Assembly: GCF_954871325.1 (NCBI RefSeq)
Contig: NC_088777.1
Span: 34,325,366 to 34,389,365, forward strand
From: Gordionus sp. m RMFG-2023
Taxonomy: Eukaryota; Nematomorpha; Gordioida; Chordodea; Parachordodidae
DNA: 64,000 nt
Direction of reading: 5' to 3'
Positions 34,401 to 44,792 of this stretch are shown piece after piece. The notes under the pieces are model-generated. The model worked only from the letters and a program-made list of their open reading frames with translations, ran no database searches and was not told the DNA's origin. The position numbers and the translations under genes were made by a program. Position 1 is the first letter of the stretch, and each line of letters starts with the position of its first letter.

Positions 34401-35150
34401 AAATTTTTTTAATGAGATAAATTCTAAATACTAATATAAATATTAAAATTTAATTGAAATTTTATAATATTTTCAAAATTCCATAATAAATTTTAAATAA
34501 CTTAATTCATTTATGCCATTTTTAAAATTTTTTTAATTTATTCTCAGAGATTCCTTTTTTTAAATTAAACAAAAATTATTTTTAAAAAAAGTTTGGACCC
34601 ATACCTAAATTTAAAATAGGTTTTTTCCGCGAAATATCAAGTTGTTTTTAAATAAAAAAAATAATAAAAATTGATTTCAGGAAATAAAGCTAATTCTCGG
34701 AATGAGATAAATTATTTTCAGAAAAACTTAATAAAATATGTCAATTGAAATAACAGAGATAAATAATTTTCAGAAACTTAAAATAAAATATATCAATAGA
34801 AATAACGACAAATGCGGTCTTATGTTTTAGCTATTCTATAAAATTATTCATAATTTAATAATAATTATATTTCTATTTTTAACTATTATTTACTAATTCT
34901 TGCTTATGGATATTACAAGCCTATTTTTTAATATTTCAAGTTAGGTATATAATATTTATTAAAGTTTTTTTAAATGTAAAAATGAAATAAAGTGTAATGT
35001 CATTTTTTTTGTAAAATTTGCTTTAAAAACTAGCCTCAGCTTAAATTCTCATACAATATAAGTAGAATATAATTTTTTTTATTGAAAATACTAATAGTAG
35101 TGTGTATAAAATATTGACTAGAAAATAATTAAATTAACAAGTTTTTTTTA
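34400..35150. other. OTU-MULE interior, AT-rich, no coding sequence seen
   Basis: Between the left inverted repeat and the hAT relic. Two partial near-repeats of CAGAAAAACTTAATAAAATA (34716, 34768) are the only structure. Confidence 0.4.
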
Positions 35151-35206
35151 ACTTCTTATCAAATACAATATTATACAAAATATTTTCTATAATTATAATG
35201 TGATTT

Positions 35207-35940
35207 TTAATTTTCGTGGGATGCTGTCAATTCATCAAGAATTTCGATTGTGGTTGGAACCAAATCTCTGTGGATATTTAACAAAGCTAACCCATTTAGC
35301 CGAGATTCAGTACTTCGTAAATATGTTTTCAACCTTCTCAAGTTGGAAAAAGTCCTTTCATTCGTACATGTTGTAATAGGCAAACATGCAAGAATATAAA
35401 ACAACTTCAAAATATTAAGAAATTGAGCCAAAGTTTCTTTACACCGATTGAGCGCATCAATAGCTTGCTCAGGTAAAATAGCTAAACATAGTAAATATTT
35501 ATACCCCACAATTCGAATTCAGTGATTAAATTTATTTCAGTATCAATCTCATAGGAATAAAATTTTGCTAAATATTTAATTTTACCAATAGTGGCATTAG
35601 AAAACGAAGAAGGATCTTTGGGTAATATAACTTGAAGATTGCTAAATACTTGATTTTTTATCTAAAAACTGTACTTTTATTTGCGATAAAAAAGTATCTA
35701 AGAATGGGATGAAAATGGATATTTTATAATATTCTTCAGTTGAGCCAATATTTATTTTACATCTCAATAATGGCCTAGGTGCTAGACGAGGTTTAATTAG
35801 TGTTATATCATAAAATTTAGCCTTCGATTCAACGTCTACATTCATTCTTATTGTATCTACCTGTTCATATATATTTTCCGCCAAATCAATAACCTGAACC
35901 AAATCTAAATTTGGTTTTTGTAAATTTCTAAGTAGTGAGC
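35207..35940 (-). pseudogene. hAT transposase C-terminal half (ZMYM/52-kDa-repressor-like type)
   Basis: The minus-strand frame 35902-35642 reads MVQVIDLAENIYEQVDTIRM, then STEEYYKISIFIPFLDTFLS (family TPEEYYRxxxFIPFLDxLxxEL). Frame 35509-35207 has ALNRCKETLAQFLNILKLFY, LPITTCTNERTFSNLRRLKT and YLRST-SRLNGLALLNIHRD, the dimerisation domain. Two frames, N-terminus missing. It lies inside the MULE in opposite orientation and is probably a separate nested insertion; its own ends were not found. Confidence 0.8.
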
Positions 35941-36439
35941 TAAAAATAATTTATTGATGCAACTAACAGCAATGATAAACTCTGATTGATCTTCTGACGA
36001 CACATTACTTTTTTTCATGCTCAGCCTTATTTAACTTTTGTATTTATATTTCTTCTGTTCTACAAAATGGAAGTAAAAATGAAAAATATTTAAAAAGTTA
36101 TAGATATTTATTAATAATTAAAATATTATTAAAAATACTTATTAATTCTAACTCACTAATAATTTTGAATTTAATAAAATAAATATATATAATAATAAAA
36201 TAAATTATTGTTTGATTTAAATCTCTTTGACTAAATATTTTTCCATTTATTAATATTTTTGAATAATATGTTGGAAAATTGATATTCAAATATTTGTAAA
36301 ATTTTGATTGTGGGGGAAGGGGGTAATGGGGGGGGTAATAGGGGGTAAAATTTTTATTAGCTTAAAATGATATTTATGAAAACACAGTCAAATTTGCGAT
36401 GGGGGGAATTTCCCCCTTTCCCCCCCCATTGATTACAAG

Positions 36440-37003
36440 CCTGGGAGTTTGGTTCCGAGTTCAGCTCGGGTTTAGGAATTTTTGAATTGATAAAAAAAAA
36501 TTTAATATTTAAATCATAATTAATAGACATAAATTTGGTATAAAAAATAAAATTACAATATCCAATATAATCATTTTTACTTTGACTTCTTCACTTTTAT
36601 TTCCTCTAATTAATAATCTTTAAGAATTAGTTAAAGATTTTAAAAAAATGGCATAAATAAATTTAATTGTTTAAAATTTATTAACATTCCAATAGGAATC
36701 TTTGAGAATAAATTAAAAAATTTTAAAAATGGCATAAATAACTTAAAATTTCATTTCATTAATTGGAAATTTGAAAATATTATAAAATCCCTTAAATTAT
36801 TAATATTTGTATAAATACAAATATCTTAATATATGATTTTAAAGAATATACTCGATTGAACCCGGGTTCAAATAAAATTTCCGGATTCTTTTCGGGGTTT
36901 TTTAAATTTTTTAAACGGGATCAGGTTCGGTTCATTAGATTTTATTCTAAAAACCCGGGTTTTACTATCTGGGTTCGGGTTCAATTCGAATCCCTGGATT
37001 TAG
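36440..37003. mobile_element. Possible hAT MITE inside the MULE, just upstream of the OTU gene
   Basis: CCTGGGAGTTTGGTTCCGAG...CTCGGG at 36440 is loosely inverted to ...GGGTTCGGGTTCAATTCGAATCCCTGG at 36965-36995. Terminal CAGGGATTCGAA is hAT-like, but the flanking 8-mers do not match, so this is tentative. A Phe/Pro/Gly-rich reading frame at 36856-37020 falls inside it and is probably not protein. Confidence 0.4.
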
Positions 37004-37072
37004 AATTATCATCAATCTTTTTATTTACTCAAGATTCTATAAAAGAAATTATTTTTTTCTTTTTTTGCAAAT

Positions 37073-37832
37073 TAAAAAGGGATCCAGCTATGGCCTTAAG
37101 AGAAAAAAATAAATTAAGAGAACCCCAACCAATGACGCTAAAGAAAATATCAAAAGATCTTATAAGTGAAAAAATAATACGAATGGCACAATCACCAATC
37201 TTAAAGAATTATATTCCACAGGAAATAGAATCTGACGGTAATTGCTTTTACCGGGCGATTTCAATGTCGTTATATAAAACACAAATGCATTATATTTTTT
37301 TACGACTAATAACGGCTATCGAAATAATTTTGAGCCCATAATATTATGATAAAAATGATTCGGATTTTTTCAATATCTATAAAATTAATCCAAATATATG
37401 GGTTAGTGATTATCATGAGTTACTCGATTCGGCACTGAGTATAAATGTCATATATGTGCATTAAGTGCAGCTCTTGCCGAACCAATTCATGTATTTTGCC
37501 CATCAAAATCATTAAAAGCTTTTAACGATATCCTTTATGGCAGGGGAGTAAGCCAGAGAAAGCCTCATATTTTAATCATGTGGGCATCTACCATATGTCC
37601 AAATGATATAATTAATTTGAGAATCAATCACTTTGTATCTCTTATACCAAATAATTATAATAATACATTAACTATAAAACCCCAATCCAACAATACTATA
37701 AAAGATTTATCATTTTCGATAGAAAATATTCTAAAAAAACCATGTAGCAAAGATATCCGAATAAAATCTTTACCATTTTTTTCAAACAATATTATAGCCG
37801 AAGGAGGTCATCCAAACTATGATTTTTTTTAA
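37073..37832 (+). pseudogene. OTU-family cysteine protease of the MULE
   Basis: Frame 37073-37341 contains KLREPQPMTLKKISKDLISE, then ILKNYIPQEIESDGNCFYRA ISMSL: DGNCFYRAIS is the OTU catalytic Asp/Cys motif. After frame changes, 37455-37832 gives ALAEPIHVFCPSKSLKAFND, ILYGRGVSQRKPHILIMW and RINHFVSLIPNN, where NHFVSL fits the OTU catalytic His region. OTU domains process ubiquitin-like chains; they are known passengers in Mutator-like and related transposons. The domain is nearly complete but frameshifted between 37340 and 37455. Confidence 0.8.
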
Positions 37833-37969
37833 ACATTGTAAAATCCATAAATATTTTGCTTTCTCCTAATAATATTTTGTACGAAATGCCTTTAGGTATA
37901 AAATATATGTGTATTTTTTAATTTCTAATAAGAATTTTAAAAATTATAAGAATAAAAAATTATATATAG

Positions 37970-38340
37970 ATGATCGTGGACCATGGACGGGTTCACAATC
38001 AAGCTCAAAAAAATTATTATAATATATATAACGATAATGTTCAAGGTCCATATATTTTTAAAGATGGCCTATTTAGGCAGGACACTCACCTAGGTGGTTC
38101 TAGAATTTTTAAAAAAAATAGAACCTCAACCTTTAACCAAAAATATTATTGTCCTTTATAAATACTATAGTATTTTAAAGAGAAGTAAAGAGTATAAAAG
38201 CCGCATTTTAAAAATTAATTTTATTGAAAACCCTAATCATGATGTTAAAGATATATATTTAGTAGAATATGTAGGACAATGGCCTGGTCCCGCTTGCCAT
38301 GGGAATTCAAAAAGATTGTAAATCCTTATGTACGGATATC
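37970..38340 (+). pseudogene. MULE protein, region between OTU and transposase core
   Basis: Overlapping frames give GPYIFKDGLFRQDTHLGGSR, EPQPLTKNIIVLYKYYSILK and DIYLVEYVGQWPGPACHGNS K. The last resembles the VEYxGxxPGxPHGNSK stretch that precedes the DDE core in animal MULE transposases (my recollection of the family). Broken by frameshifts. Confidence 0.6.
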
Positions 38341-38388
38341 AAATCAGTTATTATCGAATATTAAAAATCAAATAAAGGACAATCAAAC

Positions 38389-39000
38389 ATGTCGCAATAT
38401 AATAATTATATATTTCAAAAAGACCCTATTAAACCAAAAAATTTAAAACAAATTTATAACTTAAATTATAAGCTTAAAAAAGATACAAAAGTACCTCTAA
38501 ATTTAGCGGATAATATTTTACACATTACTAATGATCTACATATTTCGCCATTTATCCAATCAATCATTCATATCAAAGACAAAACACTATCGATAATTTG
38601 CTATACTCATTTTATTATTAAAACTATAAAGTTTTTGTCAAACCAAGCTGACTTCTGTATATTAGGCGTTGTTAAAATATTTAATTTGGGTGATCTATAC
38701 CTTACTGCTATACTATTTAAACATATAGCAGTTAAGAGATATAAAACAGACGAATCCCCAATATTTTTAGGACCAATATATTTGCATGGGGATTCTAATA
38801 TGACCACATATCATACTTTTTTTTCTCATTTACATTCTGTATTTTTAAAAAATAAAATAAATATTAAAATATCATATTTGGTAGTGACCAAGAAAAGGCT
38901 ATAGCAAAACCGATTCGGGAAATATTTAAATTTAATACTCATTTAATATGAAGAAAATATTTGTCGGAAAAACAAGATGTAAATGCTGTTATGTCTAAAA
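38389..39000 (+). pseudogene. MULE transposase DDE core, inactivated
   Basis: Frame 38389-38904 contains ILGVVKIFNLGDLYLTAILF KHIAVKRYK..., ESPIFLGPIYLHGDSNMTTY HTFFSHL. This matches the family block VLGVDTTFNLGDFYVT...Y KHLLL...PVxLGPVxxHxxxTYxTFFxxL. The first catalytic Asp is replaced (VVK instead of VDT). The second, in FGSDQEKAIAKPIREIFKFN THLI, is present but one frame over, from about 38878. Identification is strong; activity is excluded. Confidence 0.85.
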
Positions 39001-39289
39001 AAAATTATACAGGATATTTTTTCTTTTAATGGGCTTGTATTTTCTCGGAACGACCAAATATATAATGAAAAATTAAATGATTTATATAATTATTGTAATA
39101 ATCAAAATTTAAATATAATTTTGCCATATTAAAAAATAAATTTCAAACAGTAATTTATGAACATGTTTACATTCCCCTAAAAAATAAAATAATAAATTGT
39201 TTATGGACAAATAACAACTGTAAATTTAAATCATATATAAACTGGAAACAACGTCCTTTAAAAGAATTAATCGAAAAAATTAAGGTATA

Positions 39290-39551
39290 ACAATGTTATA
39301 AGAAAAAGAATTTGAAAGATCCTTCTCAGGAACAGGAGAATATTTTTTAAATAATGAGTATCATAACTATTTAATTCCAGAATCTATAGATTGTCATGAT
39401 ACATTAAATAATTTACTTAATAGTAAAAACAAAGATAAATTACATTCATTAGATAAAACTTTATCTGTTTTAAAACCAAAAGGCTCAAAAAAACCACATC
39501 AGGGACGTAGAATTAAAGCAGAAAGGACTCGAAAAAATAATATCAACTAAA
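39290..39551 (+). pseudogene. MULE transposase C-terminus
   Basis: Open frame ending in a stop: EKEFERSFSGTGEYFLNNEY, HNYLIPESIDCHDTLNNLLN, then a basic tail LKPKGSKKPHQGRRIKAERT RKNNIN. The basic end is usual for DNA-binding tails. Connected to the DDE core by position only. Confidence 0.5.
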
Positions 39552-39599
39552 TTATATTTATCTAAGGGAATTAATGTTCTAGCTTTTTAGTTGTACAAT

Positions 39600-40925
39600 G
39601 ATAACGTTTTATCTTTACATGATTATTAAGTGAAGTATTATATGTATCATAACAATCTACTGATTCGGGTATTAGAAATTAGGATAATAATTATTTAATA
39701 AATATTCTTCTCACTCTCTGAGATTTATCTTTCAAATTCATTCTCTTAGATCATTGTAATATCTTTAATTTTGTCGTTTAATTTCTTAGGGTTTTTAAGT
39801 AAATATATTATATATAGAGAAAAATTTTAATTCATATTTACAATAGTTGCATAAATCACGTAAATTTTTTATTATGGCCATCCATTAAAATATAAATTAT
39901 GTTGTGTAATTTTTTTAGACATAATAGCATTTATAATTTTTTTTATTGGAATATTTCTCGAATCGGGTTTACTCGCTTAGGGGTCCTACACTTATATGTT
40001 TAATGCTTTATTTCTTATCGTTAATTTATTTTATTATTTCACTTCATTAATATATTTAGAATGCATTTATGAACTCACTACTTAATATTTTTTAAATTTC
40101 GTAATTATGAAAATATTTATTATAAATTTTAATTTCCCTATTTTTCCCTGATTTTCGCATGCCCTTCGCCTATATAATTATCATATATTTCATCAATATA
40201 CATAATTAGGTTTATAATATAGTGAAGTGAACTTGTTGTTTATTTTTCCCGACCTTCGCCTACCACTTTCTTATATTTCTATAGAATAACTAATATTATT
40301 TATTTCGTCAATATATATTATTATATTATCTTAAATTTATATTTTAATCCTCTCTTCACCGATGCCGAGTAGATTATATTTTATGTAAATAATCACTTAT
40401 ATTATAACAGCATTATTATTATATATATATATATATATATCGTGAAATTATGATTTATAATTATGCATCAATAAAAAAAATTACTCTCGTTATTAATTAC
40501 TCTGATCAATAGAAATGGTAAAATTTAAAAAAGACTACTAATTAATTTACTAAAATATAGAAAAGAATACAATAAAAAAACACCGTTAGACATTTTAGTG
40601 CATCTTGGTAGAATAAGTGAAAATAGACCAGTCCAAAATTTTTGTTTTCTAAATTTGAATGATAAAAAATATTTCATCTAGAGGATAGAAAAATATTTAT
40701 TTACTATCATGAATGTAAAAAAATGAGTAAATTTTATTTTATAAAAATATTGAAGCTATAATATCTGAAACAGAATCCGATTATACTTACTATTTCACTT
40801 TTGATAGGGAGGATCAGTCTCAAACTTAGTACAATGGAAGAAGGTTGCGTACATGACGTAGATTGGGTCATGTTACTCAGTGGGTGTGTTGATTTAGGAG
40901 GCCAACGTGGTAGTATTTAGAATTT
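39600..40925. other. OTU-MULE interior, non-coding
   Basis: AT-rich; contains a (TA)10-type microsatellite at 40421-40440. Nothing else recognised. Confidence 0.45.
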
Positions 40926-41393
40926 TAAAAAAAATATATTAAACCCATTCATTATTTTTATATTTTTGGTAAAAATTAATAATATTGACGCCATCTAGCG
41001 GATAGAATATTATCTTCTTTACTTCTATAAAAAATAAGGATAATGATTAAATTTAATTTTATAAGTATTGATGCTAAAATATCTAATAGAAAATTTTTTA
41101 TACCTATCCAAACACTTATTTTATTTATAAAAATTAATAATTCTCAATTAATATTAAGAAAATGAAAGCTCAATTAGAATATGATCGTAAATATAATATA
41201 TAAATAAAGGATTGTTTATAGCCGAGCTATATTTCTCAGCCGCGCGATATTTAGTAATAAATGATTTATTATGTCATTAGTCGAGAGACATTTTATTTAT
41301 TATGTGGTTAGCCGAGCAACATTTTTCAGCCGAGCGATATTTAGTATTAAATGATTTATTGTGTGGTTAGCCGAGCGATAAATAGACCCACCG
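40926..41393. repeat. Right long terminal inverted repeat of the OTU-MULE
   Basis: Reverse match to 33781-34400: AGCCGAGCGATATTTAGTAA array at 41221-41393 and inner unique arm 40930-41220. It includes a block around GCCATCTAGCGGATAGAATA (about 53 bp) that the left arm lacks. Confidence 0.9.
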
Positions 41394-41789
41394 TTTATTT
41401 ATACTTTAAATAAAAGATATATTTTAAATATGGTTTCTGAATTATGGAAATATTTTGAGAAATAAAAAAATTAAATGCATAATTCTTTTGCATATAAAAT
41501 ATTGATTTCTTAATTACATTTGGTTCAAAGAGGGGTGGTGAAAAATCAATATAAATATCGGATCGGTATCTGATCGGTTTTGAACCAATATCGGAAAATA
41601 TCGAATCGGTGAAAAATATTTGGATCGGCACAGCCAGCCCTAGCTAAAATATATTAAAGATTGTAAAATGCCTATGACAATTGAAAGATTAATAGATATA
41701 TATTTTACCGATAACATGACTTAGCTTGATATTAAAAATAAATAACATGCAAAATTAGTTCCATGAATCTACCCCTCAAATTCTTAGTT

Positions 41790-42620
41790 GGGCAAGTGGT
41801 GCTTCAAACACAAGCGAAAGGATCAATGGAGTACAGGCTTTGACTAGATCTGAAGCCTCAAAGGCAGCTTTTATTTGGTGCTATTGCCATCAATTAAGTT
41901 TAATCATTGTTCAATTATGCCAATCTAAAGAACTAAGAAATGTTTTAGGGATCTTAGACTAGATTTATGTGTATTTCAATGCTGCTAAAAGATATGTAGT
42001 GCTCAAAGAATGTCAGAATGATGTACTGACAAAATAGCAACGATTTGTAAACATCAATAAAAATCGTTAATATTATCTTATTTATTTAGATTTAAAATGT
42101 TTATTCTGTATTTAAAGAATCTGGCTAGTATCATATAAAGTTATTGTAACGTGATACCTTAAGGGCAGCTTTGGCAAATCTAAGGGATTCTGAATATCCT
42201 GCCACTTCTATCAAGGCTAGTGCTATGGCTTTTAGAATACAAAAAATTAAATTTTATCACTTTATTTGTTGTTTATAACAAGTTTGGCTTGTACCAAATT
42301 GTAAGCTATGTTAAATAGGGTTGGTAACAAGATTGGCTTGTAAATTGCAAACCAAGTCAAATAGGGTTTGCAATGAACTAAATTCAATAGGCAAAAGATT
42401 GCCTCATTAATTTGAGAAGAATAATTAAAATTCCTGTCTTGTATTATTTTTTAATCTTATTAGATAATGACACTGAATTTTTGAATGTTTTTTTGAAGAC
42501 ATTTTATGGAGGAGAGAAAACTTTGATTTTGAAAGTTCTAGGCTTCACACATTACAATCCAAAAAGGAAATATATATATACTTTCATTATTAAATATAAT
42601 ATTTTACTTATGCTTTAAAA
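41790..42620 (+). pseudogene. hAT transposase relic, heavily decayed
   Basis: Plus-strand frames give SERINGVQALTRSEASKAAF IWCYCHQLSLIIVQLCQS and ELRNVLGILD-IYVYFNAAK RYVVLKECQ. This is the hAT stretch NGVQAxIRxEAPxAxxxHCxxHxLNLxxVDS. Then AALANLRDSEYPATSIKASA MAF and RRIIKIPVLYYFL/EFLNVFLKTFYGG follow. Multiple stops and shifts; no ends identified. The hAT MITE at 42753 lies just downstream, perhaps within the same old element. Confidence 0.7.
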
Positions 42621-42752
42621 CCAATAAGTTTTATGCTGCAGTTGATTTGAGTCCAATTAAAGATTTAATGTTAATCAATGATATTTAAATCAAATAATTT
42701 TTTAACTAAAAGGAATGATGGAAAAGGCATTTGTTAACAATGCTATTGAGGA

Positions 42753-43429
42753 TAGGTCTGCATTGGACGGGTTTTTTGTCCGTCCACCCAATCCCACTTA
42801 TACTTTGAGTGGGCATGGTAGGATTTTCTAAAATATTTTCAAAATTAGGCTGCAAGTGGCGAGCGGGTCAAAAAAAATTTAAATTAATGGGCGAGCGTGG
42901 ATGGGTGAATTTTTGATATTTTTCAGGAGAAATATGTAAACAGACTTCAATTTATTAAAAATTATAGTTTTATATAATAAATATATGTTTAAAAATACAT
43001 TATAAAATAAATAAATAAATAGCCAAACCAGCCATCAAAATAATTTTATTAGGGGGATGGACGGGTTAAACAGATAGATAAAAAGGTGGGCAGGAGGGTA
43101 AATTTTTTTTAAAAAATATGAGTGGGCAGGCTAGTGTTGTTAATAGGCTCGTTTTTAGCCGATTTTTAAAAACGGTTAACTCAATATTTCATCTAGAATA
43201 ATATTACGCAAGCCAGAAGATTTTGTTTGTAGAAAAAGGTTTGTACATCTATTAGCGACATCTCGAGGTAGGCACTTTTTTTCTGGCTAAAATATTTAGT
43301 TCACATTTTTAAAAATCGGTTCAAAACGAGCCGTTTAACAACACTAGGGCAGGCGGGCGAGTTGAATAAATTTCAAAATAACGAGTGGACAGGATTTTTG
43401 GCTAAAAACTTGCCCATTGCAGACCTCTA
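42753..43429. mobile_element. hAT MITE with GAGTGGGC/GGCAGGCGGGC subterminal words
   Basis: Ends TAGGTCTGCATTGGACGGGT and (reverse) TAGAGGTCTGCAATGGGCAA, flanked by perfect ATTGAGGA at 42745-42752 and 43430-43437. GTCCGTCC/GGACGGGT and GGGCAGG words lie inside both ends. It contains the 215-bp MITE 43132-43346. Confidence 0.9.
43132..43346. mobile_element. 0.2 kb hAT MITE, reference copy
   Basis: 215 bp, TAGTGTTGTTAATAGGCTCG to (reverse) TAGTGTTGTTAAACGGCTCG, flanked by perfect GGGCAGGC at 43124-43131 and 43347-43354. This copy gives the cleanest target duplication and so defines the family's ends and hAT assignment. Confidence 0.95.
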
Positions 43430-43437
43430 ATTGAGGA

Positions 43438-43773
43438 TATCTGTGATTTTTCCATTTGAATTCAAGTCAAATTTAAGAAATGCCTAAGTTTCGAAATATT
43501 TATACGAAGAATAAGAAGGAGAATGAAATCATTACATATTACTTGGAGGTTAAAGAATCCATAAACTAGTCATATTCCGAGAATTTTAAATTTATTTTAT
43601 TAAAATATTTATATTAATACAATATTTAGCTTCTTCTTGTGATTATGACTTAGGGAGGAAGAGCTATTTGTTTATTTTACCTTATCATTTACTTTATAAT
43701 TTTTCTTCTTTCCCTAATTTATCAATTTTATATAAATATTTATTAGCTAATCCTACTACCTAAAATTAAATAA
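43438..43773. other. AT-rich spacer, nothing recognised
   Basis: Between the MITE and the piggyBac element; no coding or repeat structure that can be supported. Confidence 0.4.
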
Positions 43774-43777
43774 TTAA

Positions 43778-44788
43778 CCCTTCAATACTCCGGTGAAAAA
43801 AAAATATGTAAGTGCTCTAGTAGGGTTTAATAAACCTTTAAATAAAACAAGATTTACACTAACACTTTCAAACATAAAAAAAAATATAGGACATTGAAGT
43901 TAATTTTGACATGTAAAACATTTCACATAGGGCTTATATGCTTCAAACATAATTTTTTTTCCCATCTTTAGAAAAATTTTAATTTTCTTACCCTTACTTC
44001 TAGGACACATATTATACCTTCCTTTTGAGTGGATAAAATTTCTATTTTGTTCTTTGCCTAATATATTACAACTAAATTCCTTCAAAAGTCAAGGCAATTT
44101 GAGAATTTTCGTTGTATATGGCTTAATAAGTTCCATTCATAATTTTTTATATGAAATTACTTCTTGTAGTTGATATTTTTGTGTTTGCTATATTATGTGA
44201 ATTAATTGATATTATGTTTAGAAGTGTGTAAAAGATTGCTAGGCATCGATCTGACCTTAAAATGGAATAATTTTTTGTCATTCAATCAACCATATCTAAC
44301 CTACCTTTAGTCATATTATATAATGTTATAATTTCAGGTATGCTTGAGCCATTTGTATCAACATTTTTACTATGGTGGAAAATTGATAGCATTATCCATT
44401 TCTTCTTTAGATAGGATAATAATATTATTTTTTCATAAATATGAAAAATGATATTAAATTTTAAATAATTTTAATATATTTACTTTTAGAATCTGCAAAA
44501 ATTATAATAAATGGTAAAAATAATATGAAAAATAAAATAATTATAATTTTTCAAAAAAAATTTTTCAAAAAATCATGTATCTACTCTGTTGGGGTCTCAT
44601 AAACCTCAAAAAGTCATAAAATACTTATATCTTAAAAACTACTCAACAAAAATAAATGAAATTTGAAATATAGATTCTAAGATATATTTGATGAAGCTAC
44701 TGAAGATTCCCAGATCAATAATTAAGCGTTTTTATGTAATATCAACTCTAGACTGGGGTCTCATATACTCCACCAGAGTACTGAAGGG
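43778..44788 (-). mobile_element. piggyBac-type transposon, internally deleted
   Basis: Borders are TTAA on both sides (43774-43777, 44789-44792). Ends CCCTTCAATACTCCGGTG and (reverse) CCCTTCAGTACTCTGGTGGA. TTAA targets with CCC-starting ends are the piggyBac signature. 1.0 kb is less than half an autonomous element; a C-terminal Cys-rich fragment remains on the minus strand. Confidence 0.85.
43900..44085 (-). pseudogene. piggyBac transposase Cys-rich C-terminus (fragment)
   Basis: Reads FSCNILGKEQNRNFIHSKGR YNMCPRSKGKK, ending YVKCFTCQN. The spaced Cys residues in a basic tail resemble the C-terminal ring-like domain of piggyBac transposases. Assignment leans on its position inside a TTAA-bordered element on the right strand; the sequence alone would be weak. 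Confidence 0.55.
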
Positions 44789-44792
44789 TTAA

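Larger units (their letters stand above)
33781..41393 (+). mobile_element. OTU-protease MULE (Mutator-like) transposon, 7.6 kb, long inverted repeats
   Basis: Terminal inverted repeats of about 0.5-0.6 kb: left 33781 to about 34400, right about 40930-41393. Tips are GAGTGGATCTATCGCTCGGC and (reverse) CGGTGGGTCTATTTATCGCT. The outer part is an array of TATCGCTCGGCTGAGAAA words; the inner part is unique and aligns with one indel of roughly 53 bp. The interior carries an OTU cysteine protease and a MULE DDE transposase on the plus strand, plus a foreign hAT relic (35207-35940, minus). Long TIRs, DDE type and OTU gene fit the MULE class. Several frameshifts and stops; inactive. It is flanked by about 53-bp direct repeats instead of the usual 8-11 bp. 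Confidence 0.88.
31459..41644. mobile_element. hAT MITE of about 0.7 kb, expanded to 10.2 kb by two nested insertions
   Basis: Left end AGGGATGTGCCGATATTAAA, right end (reverse) GCTAGGGCTGGCTGTGCCGA, with perfect TAAAATAT duplications at 31451-31458 and 41645-41652. Removing the 1816-bp hAT (31848-33663), the 7613-bp MULE (33781-41393) and one copy of each target repeat leaves about 696 bp, the size of the related intact MITE at 14631-15300 (670 bp). This arithmetic independently confirms the nesting. Confidence 0.88.

Noticed and set aside
36856-37020. Phe/Gly-rich N-terminus in front of the OTU protease
   Set aside because: It overlaps a possible MITE end and has no similarity to OTU-MULE proteins; probably read-in from non-coding DNA.
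38607-38807. Minus-strand reading frame over the MULE transposase
   Set aside because: It is the antisense shadow of the well-supported plus-strand DDE core.
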